Of a stretch of 64,000 bases of DNA, positions 35,490 through 45,177 are shown piece after piece. Position numbers and translations under genes: made by a program. Each line of letters begins with the position of its first letter. The stretch's first letter is position 1. This DNA is from Siccirubricoccus deserti. Its GTDB lineage: Bacteria; Pseudomonadota; Alphaproteobacteria; Acetobacterales; Acetobacteraceae. The notes beneath the pieces are model-generated. The model saw only the letters and a program-made list of their open reading frames with translations, had not been told where the DNA came from and searched no databases. Location of the stretch: assembly GCF_014283215.1 (NCBI RefSeq), contig NZ_JACOMF010000013.1:1-64000 (forward strand), given 5' to 3'.

Positions 35490-36791
35490 ATGGACCGGCT
35501 GAACCGACGCCGTGTGCTGCAGGCCTCGCTGGCGGCGGGCGGACTGCTCGCCGCCCCCGCAAGGGCGCAGCCGAAGCCCGAGAAGCTGGTCTATATCGGC
35601 GAGAACCAGGGCGGCTGGAAGCGCGTGCTGATGGAGGAGGTCGCCCCGGCCTTCGAGCGTGAGACCGGCATCCGGGTGGAGTTCACCATGCTGCCGGTTG
35701 ATGCCTGGCGGGCGAGGCTGAAGGCTGAACTCGGTGCGGGGTCGAGCGGCATCGACATCGCCCAATGGTCGGTCGGCATGGCCGGCTGGATGGCGCCGCA
35801 TCTGGTGGACCATGAGGAAGTGGTGGCAAAGATCGCGCAGCGCGACCCCGCCTTCGCCTGGGATGACTTCCTCGCCGGCAGCAAGCGGGCGGCGACTTAT
35901 GACGGCAAGCTGATCGGCATCCCCTACCGCGTCACCACCGGCATCCTGCACTACCAGAAGGCGCTGCTGGCGCAGGCCGGTTTCGCCCATGCGCCCGCAA
36001 CCTTCGCCGAGTTCGAGCGGGCGGCGCTGGCGGTGAACACGCCGCCCGACCGCTACGCCGTCGGCATCATGGGCAAGCAGGGCTCCGGCACCTACACCAG
36101 CCTCGCCTCCTGGCTGTACTCCGCCGGTGGGCGGCTGGTGGATTTCAAGACCGGCGAGGTCTTCATCAACGAGCCGAAGGCGGTGGAGGCGCTGCAATTC
36201 TACGCTGACCTGGTGGTGAAGCATAAGGTCACGCCACCCGAGGTCACCACCTGGGAGTATGACGAGATCATCGCCGGCGGCCAGCGCGACCGCTACGTCA
36301 TGACCCAGACCTTCGCACCCTACGGCACCCTGATCAACGACCCGGCGAACTCCCGCACCGCCGGCCGCTGGGCCTGGGACACGGTGCCGGGGCACACTGC
36401 GAAGGAGCAGAGCCGGACCTGGATCGACGGCCATTTCATGGCGGTGCCGCGCTACGCACGGAATGCGGATTGGTCGATCGAGTTCATTCGCATGGCCTGC
36501 AGCCGGCAGTGGCAGTTGCGGTCCATGGAACGCGGCAATGCGCCGCCGCGCGGTACCGTGCTGCGCGATACCGACATGGTGGCGAAGCTCGGCTGGCCGC
36601 CGGTCGCCGCCGCGGCGATCGAGACCGGCTTCCCGACGCCGGCGCATCCAGCCTGGGACACGCTGGAGGTAGCCCTGCGCAGCGGCGTCTCCGAGACCCT
36701 GCTGGGGCAGAAGACGGCGAAGCAGGCGCTGGATGCGGTGGCGGCGGATTGGCAGCGTGGCCTGCGCCGCGCCGGCATCCGGCGTGGGTGA
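35490..36791 (+). CDS. Sugar-type ABC substrate-binding protein (family 1)
   Basis: 433 residues. A Tat-like signal (NRRRVLQASLAAGGLLAAPA) leads to AQPKPEKLVYIGENQGGWKR. SBP family 1 marks are FERETGIRVEFTMLPVDAWR, IPYRVTTGILHYQKALLAQA and ASWLYSAGGRLVDFKTG. It is located between the permeases and the amidohydrolases, with GGGAGG upstream of ATG 35490. It is the periplasmic receptor of this importer. The linkage to amidohydrolases rather than glycosidases hints that the solute may not be a simple sugar; this is inference. Confidence 0.9.
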   Translation: MDRLNRRRVLQASLAAGGLLAAPARAQPKPEKLVYIGENQGGWKRVLMEEVAPAFERETGIRVEFTMLPVDAWRARLKAELGAGSSGIDIAQWSVGMAGWMAPHLVDHEEVVAKIAQRDPAFAWDDFLAGSKRAATYDGKLIGIPYRVTTGILHYQKALLAQAGFAHAPATFAEFERAALAVNTPPDRYAVGIMGKQGSGTYTSLASWLYSAGGRLVDFKTGEVFINEPKAVEALQFYADLVVKHKVTPPEVTTWEYDEIIAGGQRDRYVMTQTFAPYGTLINDPANSRTAGRWAWDTVPGHTAKEQSRTWIDGHFMAVPRYARNADWSIEFIRMACSRQWQLRSMERGNAPPRGTVLRDTDMVAKLGWPPVAAAAIETGFPTPAHPAWDTLEVALRSGVSETLLGQKTAKQALDAVAADWQRGLRRAGIRRG

Positions 36792-36800
36792 GGGGCCGCC

Positions 36801-37904
36801 ATGACTGCCGTGACCTTGTCCCGTGCCGCCTCCGGTCCGGTGACCCGTGGCGCCATCGATTGCGACATCCACCCGGGTATCCCCGGCATCGCCACGCTGC
36901 TGCCCTACATGAACGAGTTTTGGCGCGACTCCTTTGTGCGCCGCGGCATGGATGGCTTCGACATGGCCAGCTACCCGCCGGGCGCGCCGATCGCCTGTCG
37001 CGCGGATTGGCGGCCCGCTGCGGGCAAGCCAGGCACCGATCTGGCGCAGCTGCGCCGCCAGGCGCTGGACGGCTTCGGCACCAGCATCGCCATTTGCAAC
37101 CCGCTCTATGGCGGGCAGGTGGCGGTCAGCGAGACCATGGGGGCGGCGATCTGCAGCGCCATCAACGACTGGATCGCCGCGGAATGGCTGGATGCCGACC
37201 CGCGGCTGCGCGCCTCCATCGTGGTGCCGGCCCAGGCGCCGCACCTGGCGGTGGAGGAGATCGAGCGGCTGGCCGGCGACCGCCGCTTCGTGCAGATCCT
37301 GCTGCCCGCGGCGGCCGAGCTGCTCTATGGGAAGAGCTATTACTGGCCGATCTGGACGGCGGCGGAGAAGCATGGGCTTCCGGTCGGGCTGCACGCCGGG
37401 TCGATGTACCGCTATGCGCCGACCTCGAATGGCTGGCCCTCGCACTACCTGCACGACTACGTCAGCCAGTCGCAGACCTTCGAGGACCAGTTGCTGAGCC
37501 TGCTCTCGGAGGGTGTCTTCCTGCGTTTCCCGAAGCTGCGCCTGGTGCTGCTGGAATCGGGCGTGAGCTGGCTGCCGGGCTTCCTCTGGCGCAGCGTTAA
37601 GACCTGGCGCGGCGTGCGTTCCGAAGTGCCCTGGGTGAAGCGCCCGCCGGCCGAGATCATCCGCGAACGGGTGCGGCTGACGATGCAGCCCTTCGACGTG
37701 CCGGCCGATGATCCGGTGGCCGTTGCCGACATCATCCGCCAGATCGATGCGGATGAGATGCTGCTCTTCGCCACCGACTACCCGCATTGGCAGTTCGAGG
37801 GTGACCGCGCCATCCCGCCCGGCATCCCGCGGGAGACCCTGCGGCGGATCCTGCGGGACAACCCGCTGGCGACCTATCCACGGCTGCAGGAGAGCATCGC
37901 ATGA
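36801..37904 (+). CDS. Amidohydrolase family 2 protein, first of a tandem pair
   Basis: 367 residues. The metal site motif is AIDCDIHPGIP (DxxIHP form), then GLHAGSMYRYAP for the next His, LVLLESGVSWLPGFLWR, and FATDYPHWQFEGDRA with the conserved Asp. This is the ACMSD-like amidohydrolase group, which catalyses decarboxylation or hydrolysis of aromatic or cyclic acids with a divalent metal. It overlaps the next, paralogous gene by four bases (ATGA), so the two may form a complex. The start is ATG 36801. The substrate is unknown. Confidence 0.88.
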   Translation: MTAVTLSRAASGPVTRGAIDCDIHPGIPGIATLLPYMNEFWRDSFVRRGMDGFDMASYPPGAPIACRADWRPAAGKPGTDLAQLRRQALDGFGTSIAICNPLYGGQVAVSETMGAAICSAINDWIAAEWLDADPRLRASIVVPAQAPHLAVEEIERLAGDRRFVQILLPAAAELLYGKSYYWPIWTAAEKHGLPVGLHAGSMYRYAPTSNGWPSHYLHDYVSQSQTFEDQLLSLLSEGVFLRFPKLRLVLLESGVSWLPGFLWRSVKTWRGVRSEVPWVKRPPAEIIRERVRLTMQPFDVPADDPVAVADIIRQIDADEMLLFATDYPHWQFEGDRAIPPGIPRETLRRILRDNPLATYPRLQESIA

Positions 37905-39001
37905 GCGAGATTCTCGAAGCGCGCCCGTCCGTGCAGGCGGCGAAGCTGCGCATCATCGACAGCGACATCCACCCCTCGCTGCGTTCGGAGGCGGACCTCA
38001 ACCCCTACCTGTCGGAGCGCTGGCGGCGGCACATCGCGGAGTACGGCAAGCTCGGCCGCGGCCCCTATGCGGCGCGCAACACCTACCCGCGTTTCCAGCC
38101 CTTCTTGGCGCGGCGGGATGCCTTCCCGCCCAACGGCGGGCCACCGGGCTCCGATCTCGATTTCATGCGCCAGCAGCTGCTCGACTTCTACGACATCGAG
38201 TACGGCATCCTCGAGCCGCTGATGCCGAGCAATCTGGTGCGCAACCTGGAGCTCAGCGTGGCGCTGTGCAGCGCCATCAACGACTGGCAGGTGGAAGCCT
38301 TCACGTCCCGCGAGCGGCGGCTGCGCGCCTCCATCCAGATCCCCTTCGAGGATGCGAAGGCGGCCGTCGCCGAGATCGACCGGCGCGTCGCCAACCGCGA
38401 CTTCGCCCAGATCCAGCTCACCTCGCGCAGCACCGAGCCGCTGGGCCGCCCGCGCTACTGGCCGATCTTCGAGGCGGCGGCGCATCACGGCCTGCCGATC
38501 GGCCTGCATATCGGCGGCGAGGCCGGCTATGCCCCAACCGCCGCCGGCTGGCCCTCCTTCTACATCGAGGATCACCACGGCCTCAGCCACTCCATGCAGT
38601 GCCAGGTCACCAGCATGGTGCTGGAAGGCGTCTTCGAACGCTTCCCGAGCCTCAAGATCATCATGATCGAGGGCGGCTTTGCCTGGCTGCCGCCGCTGGC
38701 CTGGCGGCTGGACCGGCATTGGGAGAAGATGCGCGGCGAGGTGCCGCAGCTGAAGCGCCCGCCATCGACCTATATGCGGCAGAACCTCTGGGTCTCGACC
38801 CAGCCAATGGAGGAGCCGGAGGACCCCGAGGATGTGCGGCGCCTGCTGGCGCGGATCGGCTGGGACCGTGTGCTCTTCGCCACCGACTATCCGCATTGGG
38901 ACTTCGACGACCCGCGTCACGCCTTTCCCTGCCAGCTCAGCGAGGCCGAACGGCGGGCGATCTTTCGCGGCAATGCGGAGGCGATCTACCGCTTCGACTG
39001 A
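37901..39001 (+). CDS. Amidohydrolase family 2 protein, second of a tandem pair
   Basis: 366 residues, a paralogue of the preceding gene: RIIDSDIHPSLRSEADL at the metal site, GLHIGGEAGYAP, IIMIEGGFAWLPPLAWRLD and FATDYPHWDFDDPRHAFP. Shared text around AICSAINDW/ALCSAINDW in the pair shows a duplication. All expected metal ligands seem present in both, so neither is obviously a dead subunit. ATG 37901 overlaps the previous stop. The order importer, binding protein, two amidohydrolases suggests direct processing of the imported compound. Confidence 0.88.
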   Translation: MSEILEARPSVQAAKLRIIDSDIHPSLRSEADLNPYLSERWRRHIAEYGKLGRGPYAARNTYPRFQPFLARRDAFPPNGGPPGSDLDFMRQQLLDFYDIEYGILEPLMPSNLVRNLELSVALCSAINDWQVEAFTSRERRLRASIQIPFEDAKAAVAEIDRRVANRDFAQIQLTSRSTEPLGRPRYWPIFEAAAHHGLPIGLHIGGEAGYAPTAAGWPSFYIEDHHGLSHSMQCQVTSMVLEGVFERFPSLKIIMIEGGFAWLPPLAWRLDRHWEKMRGEVPQLKRPPSTYMRQNLWVSTQPMEEPEDPEDVRRLLARIGWDRVLFATDYPHWDFDDPRHAFPCQLSEAERRAIFRGNAEAIYRFD

Positions 39002-39079
39002 GCCTGGCTCGGCGGCGGCTGCGTGACATGGTGCGATATTCGCGCGCATCATGCCACGAATTTGCGGAGGCTGTTGGGC

Positions 39080-39832
39080 ATGGGCGAAGGTGCGTTGCAG
39101 GGGAAGATCGCCTATGTCACTGGCGGCAGCTGCGGCATAGGCCGTGCTACCGCGCTGTGCTTCGCCGAGGCTGGCGCCGACGTGGCGATCTGCCATCTCG
39201 GCGATGCCGACCAGGCCGCCTCCCTGGTGCAAGCGGTTGCGGCGCGCGGCCGCCGCGCCTTCGCCGCAGAGGCGGATGTCGCCTCGCCCGCCGCGACCCG
39301 GGCTTTCGCCGCCGCGGCGGAGGCCGCGCTCGGCCCCTGCGACATCTTGGTGAACAATGCCGGGATCAACCTGCGCGGCCCCTTCGAAAGCATCACCGAG
39401 GAGATCTACGACCGCGTCGTCGACGTGCACCTGAAGGGCATGTTCTTCATGGCGCAGGCGGTCTATGCGGGAATGGTCGCGCGTGGCCATGGTCGGATCA
39501 TCAACATCGCCTCGCAGATGGCGCTGAAGGGCGGGCCGAATGCGACGCCCTACTGTTCGGCCAAGGCCGGCATCATCGGCTTCACCCGCGGCCTGGCCTG
39601 GGAGGCGGCGCCGAAGGGCGTGCTGGTGAACGCCATCGCCCCCGGTCCGATCGACACCGACCTCAACCGTGACCGCGTGGAATGGCGGAAGATGATGGTC
39701 GAGACGCTGCCCATCGGCCGGCTCGGCAAGGTGGAGGAGATCGCCGCCACCGCGCTGATGCTGGCCGGTCCGGGCGGCGATTACTATGTCGGGGCGACGC
39801 TCTCGCCGAACGGCGGCGACATCATGTACTGA
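39080..39832 (+). CDS. Short-chain dehydrogenase/reductase (SDR)
   Basis: 250 residues. The cofactor motif reads YVTGGSCGIGRATA with Cys in an unusual position. NNAG is in VNNAGINLRGP, the catalytic Ser in INIASQMALKG and Tyr/Lys in PYCSAKAGI. The C-terminal DYYVGATLSPNGGDIMY closes the fold. GGAGG precedes ATG 39080. It follows the amidohydrolase pair by 78 bases on the same strand and precedes the monooxygenase, so it is a likely member of the same pathway, acting on an alcohol or ketone intermediate. Confidence 0.88.
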   Translation: MGEGALQGKIAYVTGGSCGIGRATALCFAEAGADVAICHLGDADQAASLVQAVAARGRRAFAAEADVASPAATRAFAAAAEAALGPCDILVNNAGINLRGPFESITEEIYDRVVDVHLKGMFFMAQAVYAGMVARGHGRIINIASQMALKGGPNATPYCSAKAGIIGFTRGLAWEAAPKGVLVNAIAPGPIDTDLNRDRVEWRKMMVETLPIGRLGKVEEIAATALMLAGPGGDYYVGATLSPNGGDIMY

Positions 39833-39936
39833 ACGCCGGCGAGGCGCGTAATTCCGACATGCCGGATCCGCCCGGCACGCCGGCTTGATATGCGCCACCA
39901 CCGGGGACATCTTTCCGCGAAAGCGGAGATTTCCCG

Positions 39937-41259
39937 ATGGCAAAGCGTCAATTGCGGCTCGGTGCCTTCATGCGGCCGGTCAGCATCCACACCGGGGCCT
40001 GGCGCTACCCGGGCGCCTGGCGCGACGCCAATTTCAATTTCCCCCGGCTGCGCAGCCTGGCCCAGACCCTGGAGCGGGGGAAGTTCGACGCCTTCTTCAT
40101 GGCCGACCACCTGGCGGTGCTGAACATGCCGGTGGAGGCGCTGAAGCGCAGCCACACCGTCACGTCCTTCGAGCCCTTCACCCTGCTCTCGGCGCTGGCG
40201 GTCAGCACCGAGCGGCTGGGGCTGATCGCCACCGCCTCCACCACCTTCGATGCGCCCTACCATATCGCCCGGCGCTTCGCCTCGCTGGACCATCTCAGCG
40301 GCGGCCGCGCCGGCTGGAACATCGTCACCACTTCCAACCCCGATGCGGCGCTGAATTTCGGGCTGGAGGAGCATATGGAGCATGGCGAGCGCTACCATCG
40401 CGCCCGCGAATTCTACGACGTGGTCACCGGCCTCTGGGACAGCTTCGCCGATGACGCCTTCATCCGCGACGCCGAGAGCGGGGTCTTCTTCGACCCGGCG
40501 AAGATGCATGTGCTCGGCCACAAGGGCGAGCACCTCTCGGTGCGCGGGCCGCTCAACATCGCCCGCCCGGTGCAGGGCTGGCCGGTGATCGTGCAGGCCG
40601 GCGCCTCCGATGCCGGGCGGCAGCTCGCGGCGGAGACGGCGGAGGTGATCTTCGGCGCGCAGGGCACGCTGGCCAGCGCGCAGGAGTTCTATGCCGATGT
40701 GAAGGGGCGGATGGAGAAGCTCGGCCGCGACCGCGACCATATGAAGATCCTGCCCGGCGCCTTCGTCGTGGTCGGCGACACGCTGGAGGAGGCGAAGCGC
40801 AAGCGCGCCTTGCTCGACAGCCTGGTGCATGACGAAAGCGCCATCGCCTCGCTCTCCATCGCCCTCGGCACCGACGCCTCGCGCTTCGACCCGGACGGCC
40901 CCTTGCCGGAGATTCCCGATACCAACGCCAGCAAGAGCGGGCGGGAACGGGTGATCGCCCTGGCGCAGAGGGAGGCGCTGACGGTGCGCCAGCTTGCCCA
41001 GCGGCTCGGCGGCTATGGCGGGCTGGCGATGGTCGGCACCCCGGCCACCATCGCCGACACCATGCAGGAGTGGCTGGAGGAGGGCGGCTCCGACGGCTTC
41101 AACGTGATGTTCCCCTACCTGCCCGGCGGCCTCGAGGATTTCGTCGAGAAGGTGGTGCCGGAACTGCAACGGCGGGGGATCTTCCGCCGCGAGTATGAAG
41201 GGCGGACCTTGCGCGAGAATCTCGGCCTGCCGCGGCCGACGAACCGCTTCTTCGCCTGA
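39937..41259 (+). CDS. LLM-class flavin monooxygenase, NtaA/SnaA/DszA family
   Basis: 440 residues, normal for this bacterial-luciferase-like group. Characteristic text: TGAWRYPGAWRDANFNFPRL, the FDAFFMADHLAVLN strand, LDHLSGGRAGWNIVTTSNPD, and GWPVIVQAGASDAGRQLAAE. These enzymes use reduced FMN from a partner reductase to oxygenate nitrilotriacetate, dibenzothiophene sulfone or alkyl compounds. The partner reductase is not seen nearby. It closes the catabolic gene run; a strong hairpin follows. The substrate remains unknown. Confidence 0.9.
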   Translation: MAKRQLRLGAFMRPVSIHTGAWRYPGAWRDANFNFPRLRSLAQTLERGKFDAFFMADHLAVLNMPVEALKRSHTVTSFEPFTLLSALAVSTERLGLIATASTTFDAPYHIARRFASLDHLSGGRAGWNIVTTSNPDAALNFGLEEHMEHGERYHRAREFYDVVTGLWDSFADDAFIRDAESGVFFDPAKMHVLGHKGEHLSVRGPLNIARPVQGWPVIVQAGASDAGRQLAAETAEVIFGAQGTLASAQEFYADVKGRMEKLGRDRDHMKILPGAFVVVGDTLEEAKRKRALLDSLVHDESAIASLSIALGTDASRFDPDGPLPEIPDTNASKSGRERVIALAQREALTVRQLAQRLGGYGGLAMVGTPATIADTMQEWLEEGGSDGFNVMFPYLPGGLEDFVEKVVPELQRRGIFRREYEGRTLRENLGLPRPTNRFFA

Positions 41260-41265
41260 ACGCGA

Positions 41266-41295
41266 GCGGGCCGCGCCCCGAGGGACGCGGCCCGC
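41266..41295. terminator. Bidirectional hairpin between monooxygenase and glnA
   Basis: Arms GCGGGCCGCG (41266-41275) and CGCGGCCCGC (41286-41295) form a perfect ten-pair stem over a ten-base loop, between the 3' ends of two convergent genes. No U tract follows on either strand, so action as a terminator is inferred from position and stability. Confidence 0.6.
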
Positions 41296-41338
41296 CGCTG
41301 TGCTGGCGCGGCGCAGGGCGCCGCGCCGATACCCGTGC

Positions 41339-42760
41339 TCAGACCGAGTAGTACATCTCGAACTCGACCGGGTGCGGGGTGTGCTCGAACCTGTACACCT
41401 CGCCCCACTTCAGTTCGATGTAGCTCTCGATCTGATCCTTCGAGAAGACATCGCCGGCCAGCAGGAACTCATGGTCGGCCTCGAGCGCGCCGATGGCCTC
41501 GCGGAGCGAGCCGCAGACCGTCGGGATGCCGTTCAGCTCCTCCGGCGGCAGGTCATACAGATCCTTGTCCATCGGGTCGCCCGGATGGATGCGGTTCTTG
41601 ATGCCGTCGAGGCCGGCCATGAGCATCGCCGCGAAGGCGAGGTAGGGGTTCGCGCCCGGATCCGGGAAGCGCACCTCGACGCGCTTCGCCTTCGGGCTGG
41701 TCGCGTAGGGGATGCGGCAGGAGGCGGAGCGATTGCGGGCCGAATAGGCCAGCAGCACCGGCGCCTCGAAGCCCGGGATCAGCCGCTTGTAGCTGTTGGT
41801 CAGCGGGTTGGTGAAGGCGTTCAGCGCCTTGGCGTGCTTGATGATGCCGCCGATGTAGTAGAGCGCCGTCTCGGACAGGTCGGCATAGCCATTACCGGCG
41901 AAGACCGGCTTGCCATCCTTCCAGATCGACTGGTGCACGTGCATGCCGCTGCCGTTGTCGCCGTAGATCGGCTTCGGCATGAAGGTCGCTGTCTTGCCGT
42001 AGCTGTGCGCCACGTTGTGCACGCAGTACTTGTAGAGCTGCATGTGGTCGGCCTGCATCACCAGCGGGCCGAATTTGGTGCCCAGCTCGTGCTGCGACTG
42101 CGCCACCTCATGGTGGTGCTTCTCGCCGACCACGCCCATCTCGATCATGGTCGAGAGCATTTCGGCGCGCAGATCCTGCTCGCTGTCCACCGGCGGGACC
42201 GGGAAGTAGCCACCCTTGACGACAGGGCGGTGACCCATGTTGCCTTCCGGGTAGTCCTTCATGTTGGCGCCCGGGCCCTCGATGCTCTCGAGGCTGTAGT
42301 GGCCGAAATTACCGCCGGTGCCGAACTTGACGCTGTCGAACACGAAGAACTCGGCTTCCGGCCCGAAGAAGGCGGTGTCGCCGATGCCGGTGCTCTTCAG
42401 ATAGGCCTCGGCGCGCTTCGCGGTGGAGCGCGGGTCGCGGCTGTAGAGCTGGCCGGTCGAGGGCTCGATGATGTCGCAGAAGACGATCATCTGCGGCTTC
42501 GCCGAGAACGGATCCATGCAGGCGGTCGACGCATCCGGCATCAGGATCATGTCGGATTCGTTGATCGCCTTCCAGCCGGCGATCGAGGAGCCATCGAACA
42601 TGATGCCTTCGTCGAAGGTCTCCGCCTCGACCGTCGAGACGTGCTGCGCCGTGTGCTGCCACTTGCCGCGCGGGTCGGTGAAGCGGAAGTCGACGTATTC
42701 GACGCTGTGCTCCTTGATCATCTCCATCGCCTTGGAGACGGCGGCTGCCTTATCTGCCAT
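41339..42760 (-). CDS. glnA: Glutamine synthetase, type I
   Basis: 473 residues, standard for GSI-beta. It makes glutamine from glutamate, ammonia and ATP as a dodecamer. Visible marks: [38 protein letters not shown] (metal Glu), [17 protein letters not shown], and the [13 protein letters not shown] loop. The adenylylation Tyr lies in [12 protein letters not shown] near residue 400, so regulation by GlnE is expected. It follows glnB on the same strand by 240 bases, the usual alphaproteobacterial order. The start is ATG 42760. Confidence 0.97.
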   Translation of the reverse strand: MADKAAAVSKAMEMIKEHSVEYVDFRFTDPRGKWQHTAQHVSTVEAETFDEGIMFDGSSIAGWKAINESDMILMPDASTACMDPFSAKPQMIVFCDIIEPSTGQLYSRDPRSTAKRAEAYLKSTGIGDTAFFGPEAEFFVFDSVKFGTGGNFGHYSLESIEGPGANMKDYPEGNMGHRPVVKGGYFPVPPVDSEQDLRAEMLSTMIEMGVVGEKHHHEVAQSQHELGTKFGPLVMQADHMQLYKYCVHNVAHSYGKTATFMPKPIYGDNGSGMHVHQSIWKDGKPVFAGNGYADLSETALYYIGGIIKHAKALNAFTNPLTNSYKRLIPGFEAPVLLAYSARNRSASCRIPYATSPKAKRVEVRFPDPGANPYLAFAAMLMAGLDGIKNRIHPGDPMDKDLYDLPPEELNGIPTVCGSLREAIGALEADHEFLLAGDVFSKDQIESYIELKWGEVYRFEHTPHPVEFEMYYSV

Positions 42761-42984
42761 GTCGGTTGTCCTGCATCCCTAAGTCTGGTCTTGGACTCCC
42801 TCGCGGGAGTCCGCTTCGCCCCCAATACGGCGCAGGCCATCCGGCCCCCGCCGCAAGCCCGGTGCCGCGCCGCCCGCCAAGGGGGCAACGCCGCAGGGAC
42901 CATGCGCCGCGGGCCGTGGGCTTGTCCCGGCCGCGGCGAAACCTCAGGCCCGCCTGCGGCGAGCGTCCCGTACCCTAGACGTGG

Positions 42985-43000
42985 TCAGGCCGCGGCCTGA
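42985..43000. other. Perfect 16-bp palindrome just after glnB
   Basis: TCAGGCCGCGGCCTGA is its own complement and abuts the glnB stop codon. It lies in the glnB-glnA interval. It could form a small hairpin that slows ribonucleases or partly terminates transcription; it has no U tract. Confidence 0.5.
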
Positions 43001-43486
<486 letters not shown>

Positions 43487-43719
43487 TCAATCGGCCCGTA
43501 AGCTTGATTCATGCGGAATAGTGGGATGGTCTTGCCAATATCAGTAGCATGTCGCCTAAACCATGGGCAAATCATGTCTGGCGCCCGGGTTGCGGCCCGC
43601 GACGTCAAATCCCATTATGCCGCGAAGCAACCTGCGGCCCGGACGGCGCGGCGCGCCGGTCTCGAAACGGCCGCGCGGTGCGCCCGGCGGCCGCGACGGC
43701 ATCGGGAAGGGCAGGGCGC

Positions 43720-44940
43720 ATGCAGCCCCCACTCAGGGACCAGAATTCGCTGCTGTCGGCGACCGGCACCACCATCTTCACGGTGATGAGCGCGCTGGCG
43801 CTGGAGCACGGCGCGATCAACCTCGGCCAGGGCTTCCCCGACTACGAGGGGCCGGAGGATGTCATCGACGCCGCCGCTGCGGCGCTGAAGGATGGCCGGA
43901 ACCAATACCCGCCGCTGACCGGCGTGCCGGAACTGCGCCAGGCGGTCGCCGCCCACAACGCCCGGTTCTACGGCCTGGAGATCGATCCGAATGCCGAGGT
44001 GGTGGTCACCTCCGGCGCCACCGAGGCGATCACCGCCTGCCTGATGGCGGTGCTCAACCCCGGCGACGAATGCGTGCTGATCGAGCCGCTGTACGATACC
44101 TATCTGCCGGTGGTGAAGCTGCTCGGCGCCGTCCCGAAGCTGGTCCGCCTCAGCCCGCCGAAATGGGAGCTGCCGCGCGCCGAGCTGGCCGCCGCCTTCG
44201 GTCCGAAGACCAAGGCCATCCTGTTCAACACGCCGATGAACCCGACCGGCAAGGTGTTCACCGCGGCCGAGCTGGCCTTCATCGCCGACCTCATCGCCAA
44301 GCACGGCTGCTACGCCGTCTGCGACGAGGTGTATGAGCACCTGACCTTCGATGGCTGGAAGCACATTCCGCTGATGACCCTGCCGGGGATGCGGGAACGC
44401 TGCATGCGCATCGGCAGCGCCGGCAAGACCTTCAGCCTGACCGGCTGGAAGGTCGGCTACATCACCTGCGACCGCTCCCTGTTCGGCAATGTCGCCAAGG
44501 CGCATCAGAACCTCACCTTCACCACCGCGCCAAACCTGCAGCGCGGCGTGGCGGTGGGGCTGGCCAAGCCGGATGATTATTTCGCCAGCCTCTCGGCCAG
44601 CCTGGAAGCGAAGCGGGACCGGCTGGCCAAGGGCCTGGCCGAGCTCGGCTTCGGCGTGCTGCCGACCCAGGGCAGCTATTTCATTACCACCGATTTCCGG
44701 CCGGTCGTCGCCCCCTGGGGCTTCAACGGCGACGATGTCGCCTTCTGCCGGACGCTGACCGAGGAGGCCAAAGTCACCGCCATCCCGGTCACCGCTTTCT
44801 ATGCGTCCGAGGACGCGCCCAGCCATTACGCCCGCTTCGCCTTCTGCAAAGGGGATGCGGTGCTGGACGAGGCGCTGGCGCGGATGCGGCGCTGGGTCGA
44901 CTCCCGTGGCGGCCGGCAGTTGACGGCACAGGCCGGCTAG
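43720..44940 (+). CDS. PLP-dependent aminotransferase, class I/II (KAT/MetC-like fold I)
   Basis: 406 residues. INLGQGFPDYEGPEDVIDAA and YPPLTGVPELRQAVA are typical of the kynurenine/methionine aminotransferase subgroup. NTPMNPTGKVF and CDEVYEHLTFDG bind PLP. The Schiff-base Lys lies in SAGKTFSLTGWKVGYI, and HYARFAFCKGD has the substrate-carboxylate Arg. The start at ATG 43720 is preferred, as the upstream extension is Arg-rich and unlike the family. It is divergent from glnB. It would transfer amino groups between amino acids and 2-oxo acids. Confidence 0.9.
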   Translation: MQPPLRDQNSLLSATGTTIFTVMSALALEHGAINLGQGFPDYEGPEDVIDAAAAALKDGRNQYPPLTGVPELRQAVAAHNARFYGLEIDPNAEVVVTSGATEAITACLMAVLNPGDECVLIEPLYDTYLPVVKLLGAVPKLVRLSPPKWELPRAELAAAFGPKTKAILFNTPMNPTGKVFTAAELAFIADLIAKHGCYAVCDEVYEHLTFDGWKHIPLMTLPGMRERCMRIGSAGKTFSLTGWKVGYITCDRSLFGNVAKAHQNLTFTTAPNLQRGVAVGLAKPDDYFASLSASLEAKRDRLAKGLAELGFGVLPTQGSYFITTDFRPVVAPWGFNGDDVAFCRTLTEEAKVTAIPVTAFYASEDAPSHYARFAFCKGDAVLDEALARMRRWVDSRGGRQLTAQAG

Positions 44941-45030
44941 CCCTATCTCCTGCCCCCGTCGCGGGTCATCCCGCGGCGGTCCGGTGGTCCGGCCCCGCGC
45001 TGCGGGGGAGGCACCGCCGGCGGCAATGTG

Positions 45031-45106
45031 GCGGCCTTAGCTCAGTTGGCAGAGCGTCGGCTTGTGGTGCCGAATGTCACGGGTTCGAGCCCCGTAGGTC
45101 GCCCCA
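45031..45106 (+). tRNA. tRNA-His (anticodon GTG)
   Basis: The sequence folds into a full cloverleaf. The acceptor GCGGCCT pairs with AGGTCGC (one G-U). The D arm is GCTC/GAGC, the anticodon stem TCGGC/GCCGA with loop TTGTGGT (anticodon 45064-45066), and the T arm ACGGG-TTCGAGC-CCCGT. C73 and an encoded CCA (45104-45106) follow. The base before it (45030) is G, the G-1 that histidyl-tRNA synthetase requires, encoded in the genome as usual in bacteria. Confidence 0.97.
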
Positions 45107-45177
45107 TTCCCCCTCCTTCCGCAATTCGCCGCGACCCGGCAGGATGCGCCCCGAAGACTCCACGGGGGGATGCATCC

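Noticed and set aside
35427-37787. A 786-codon minus-strand frame opposite the ABC binding protein and amidohydrolase
   Set aside because: Antisense shadow with no family text, while the plus strand carries clear domains.
41339-42760. Possible divergent GlnA paralogue such as a polyamine glutamylase
   Set aside because: Length, the ATP loop and the adenylylation Tyr match true GlnA, and glnB is adjacent.
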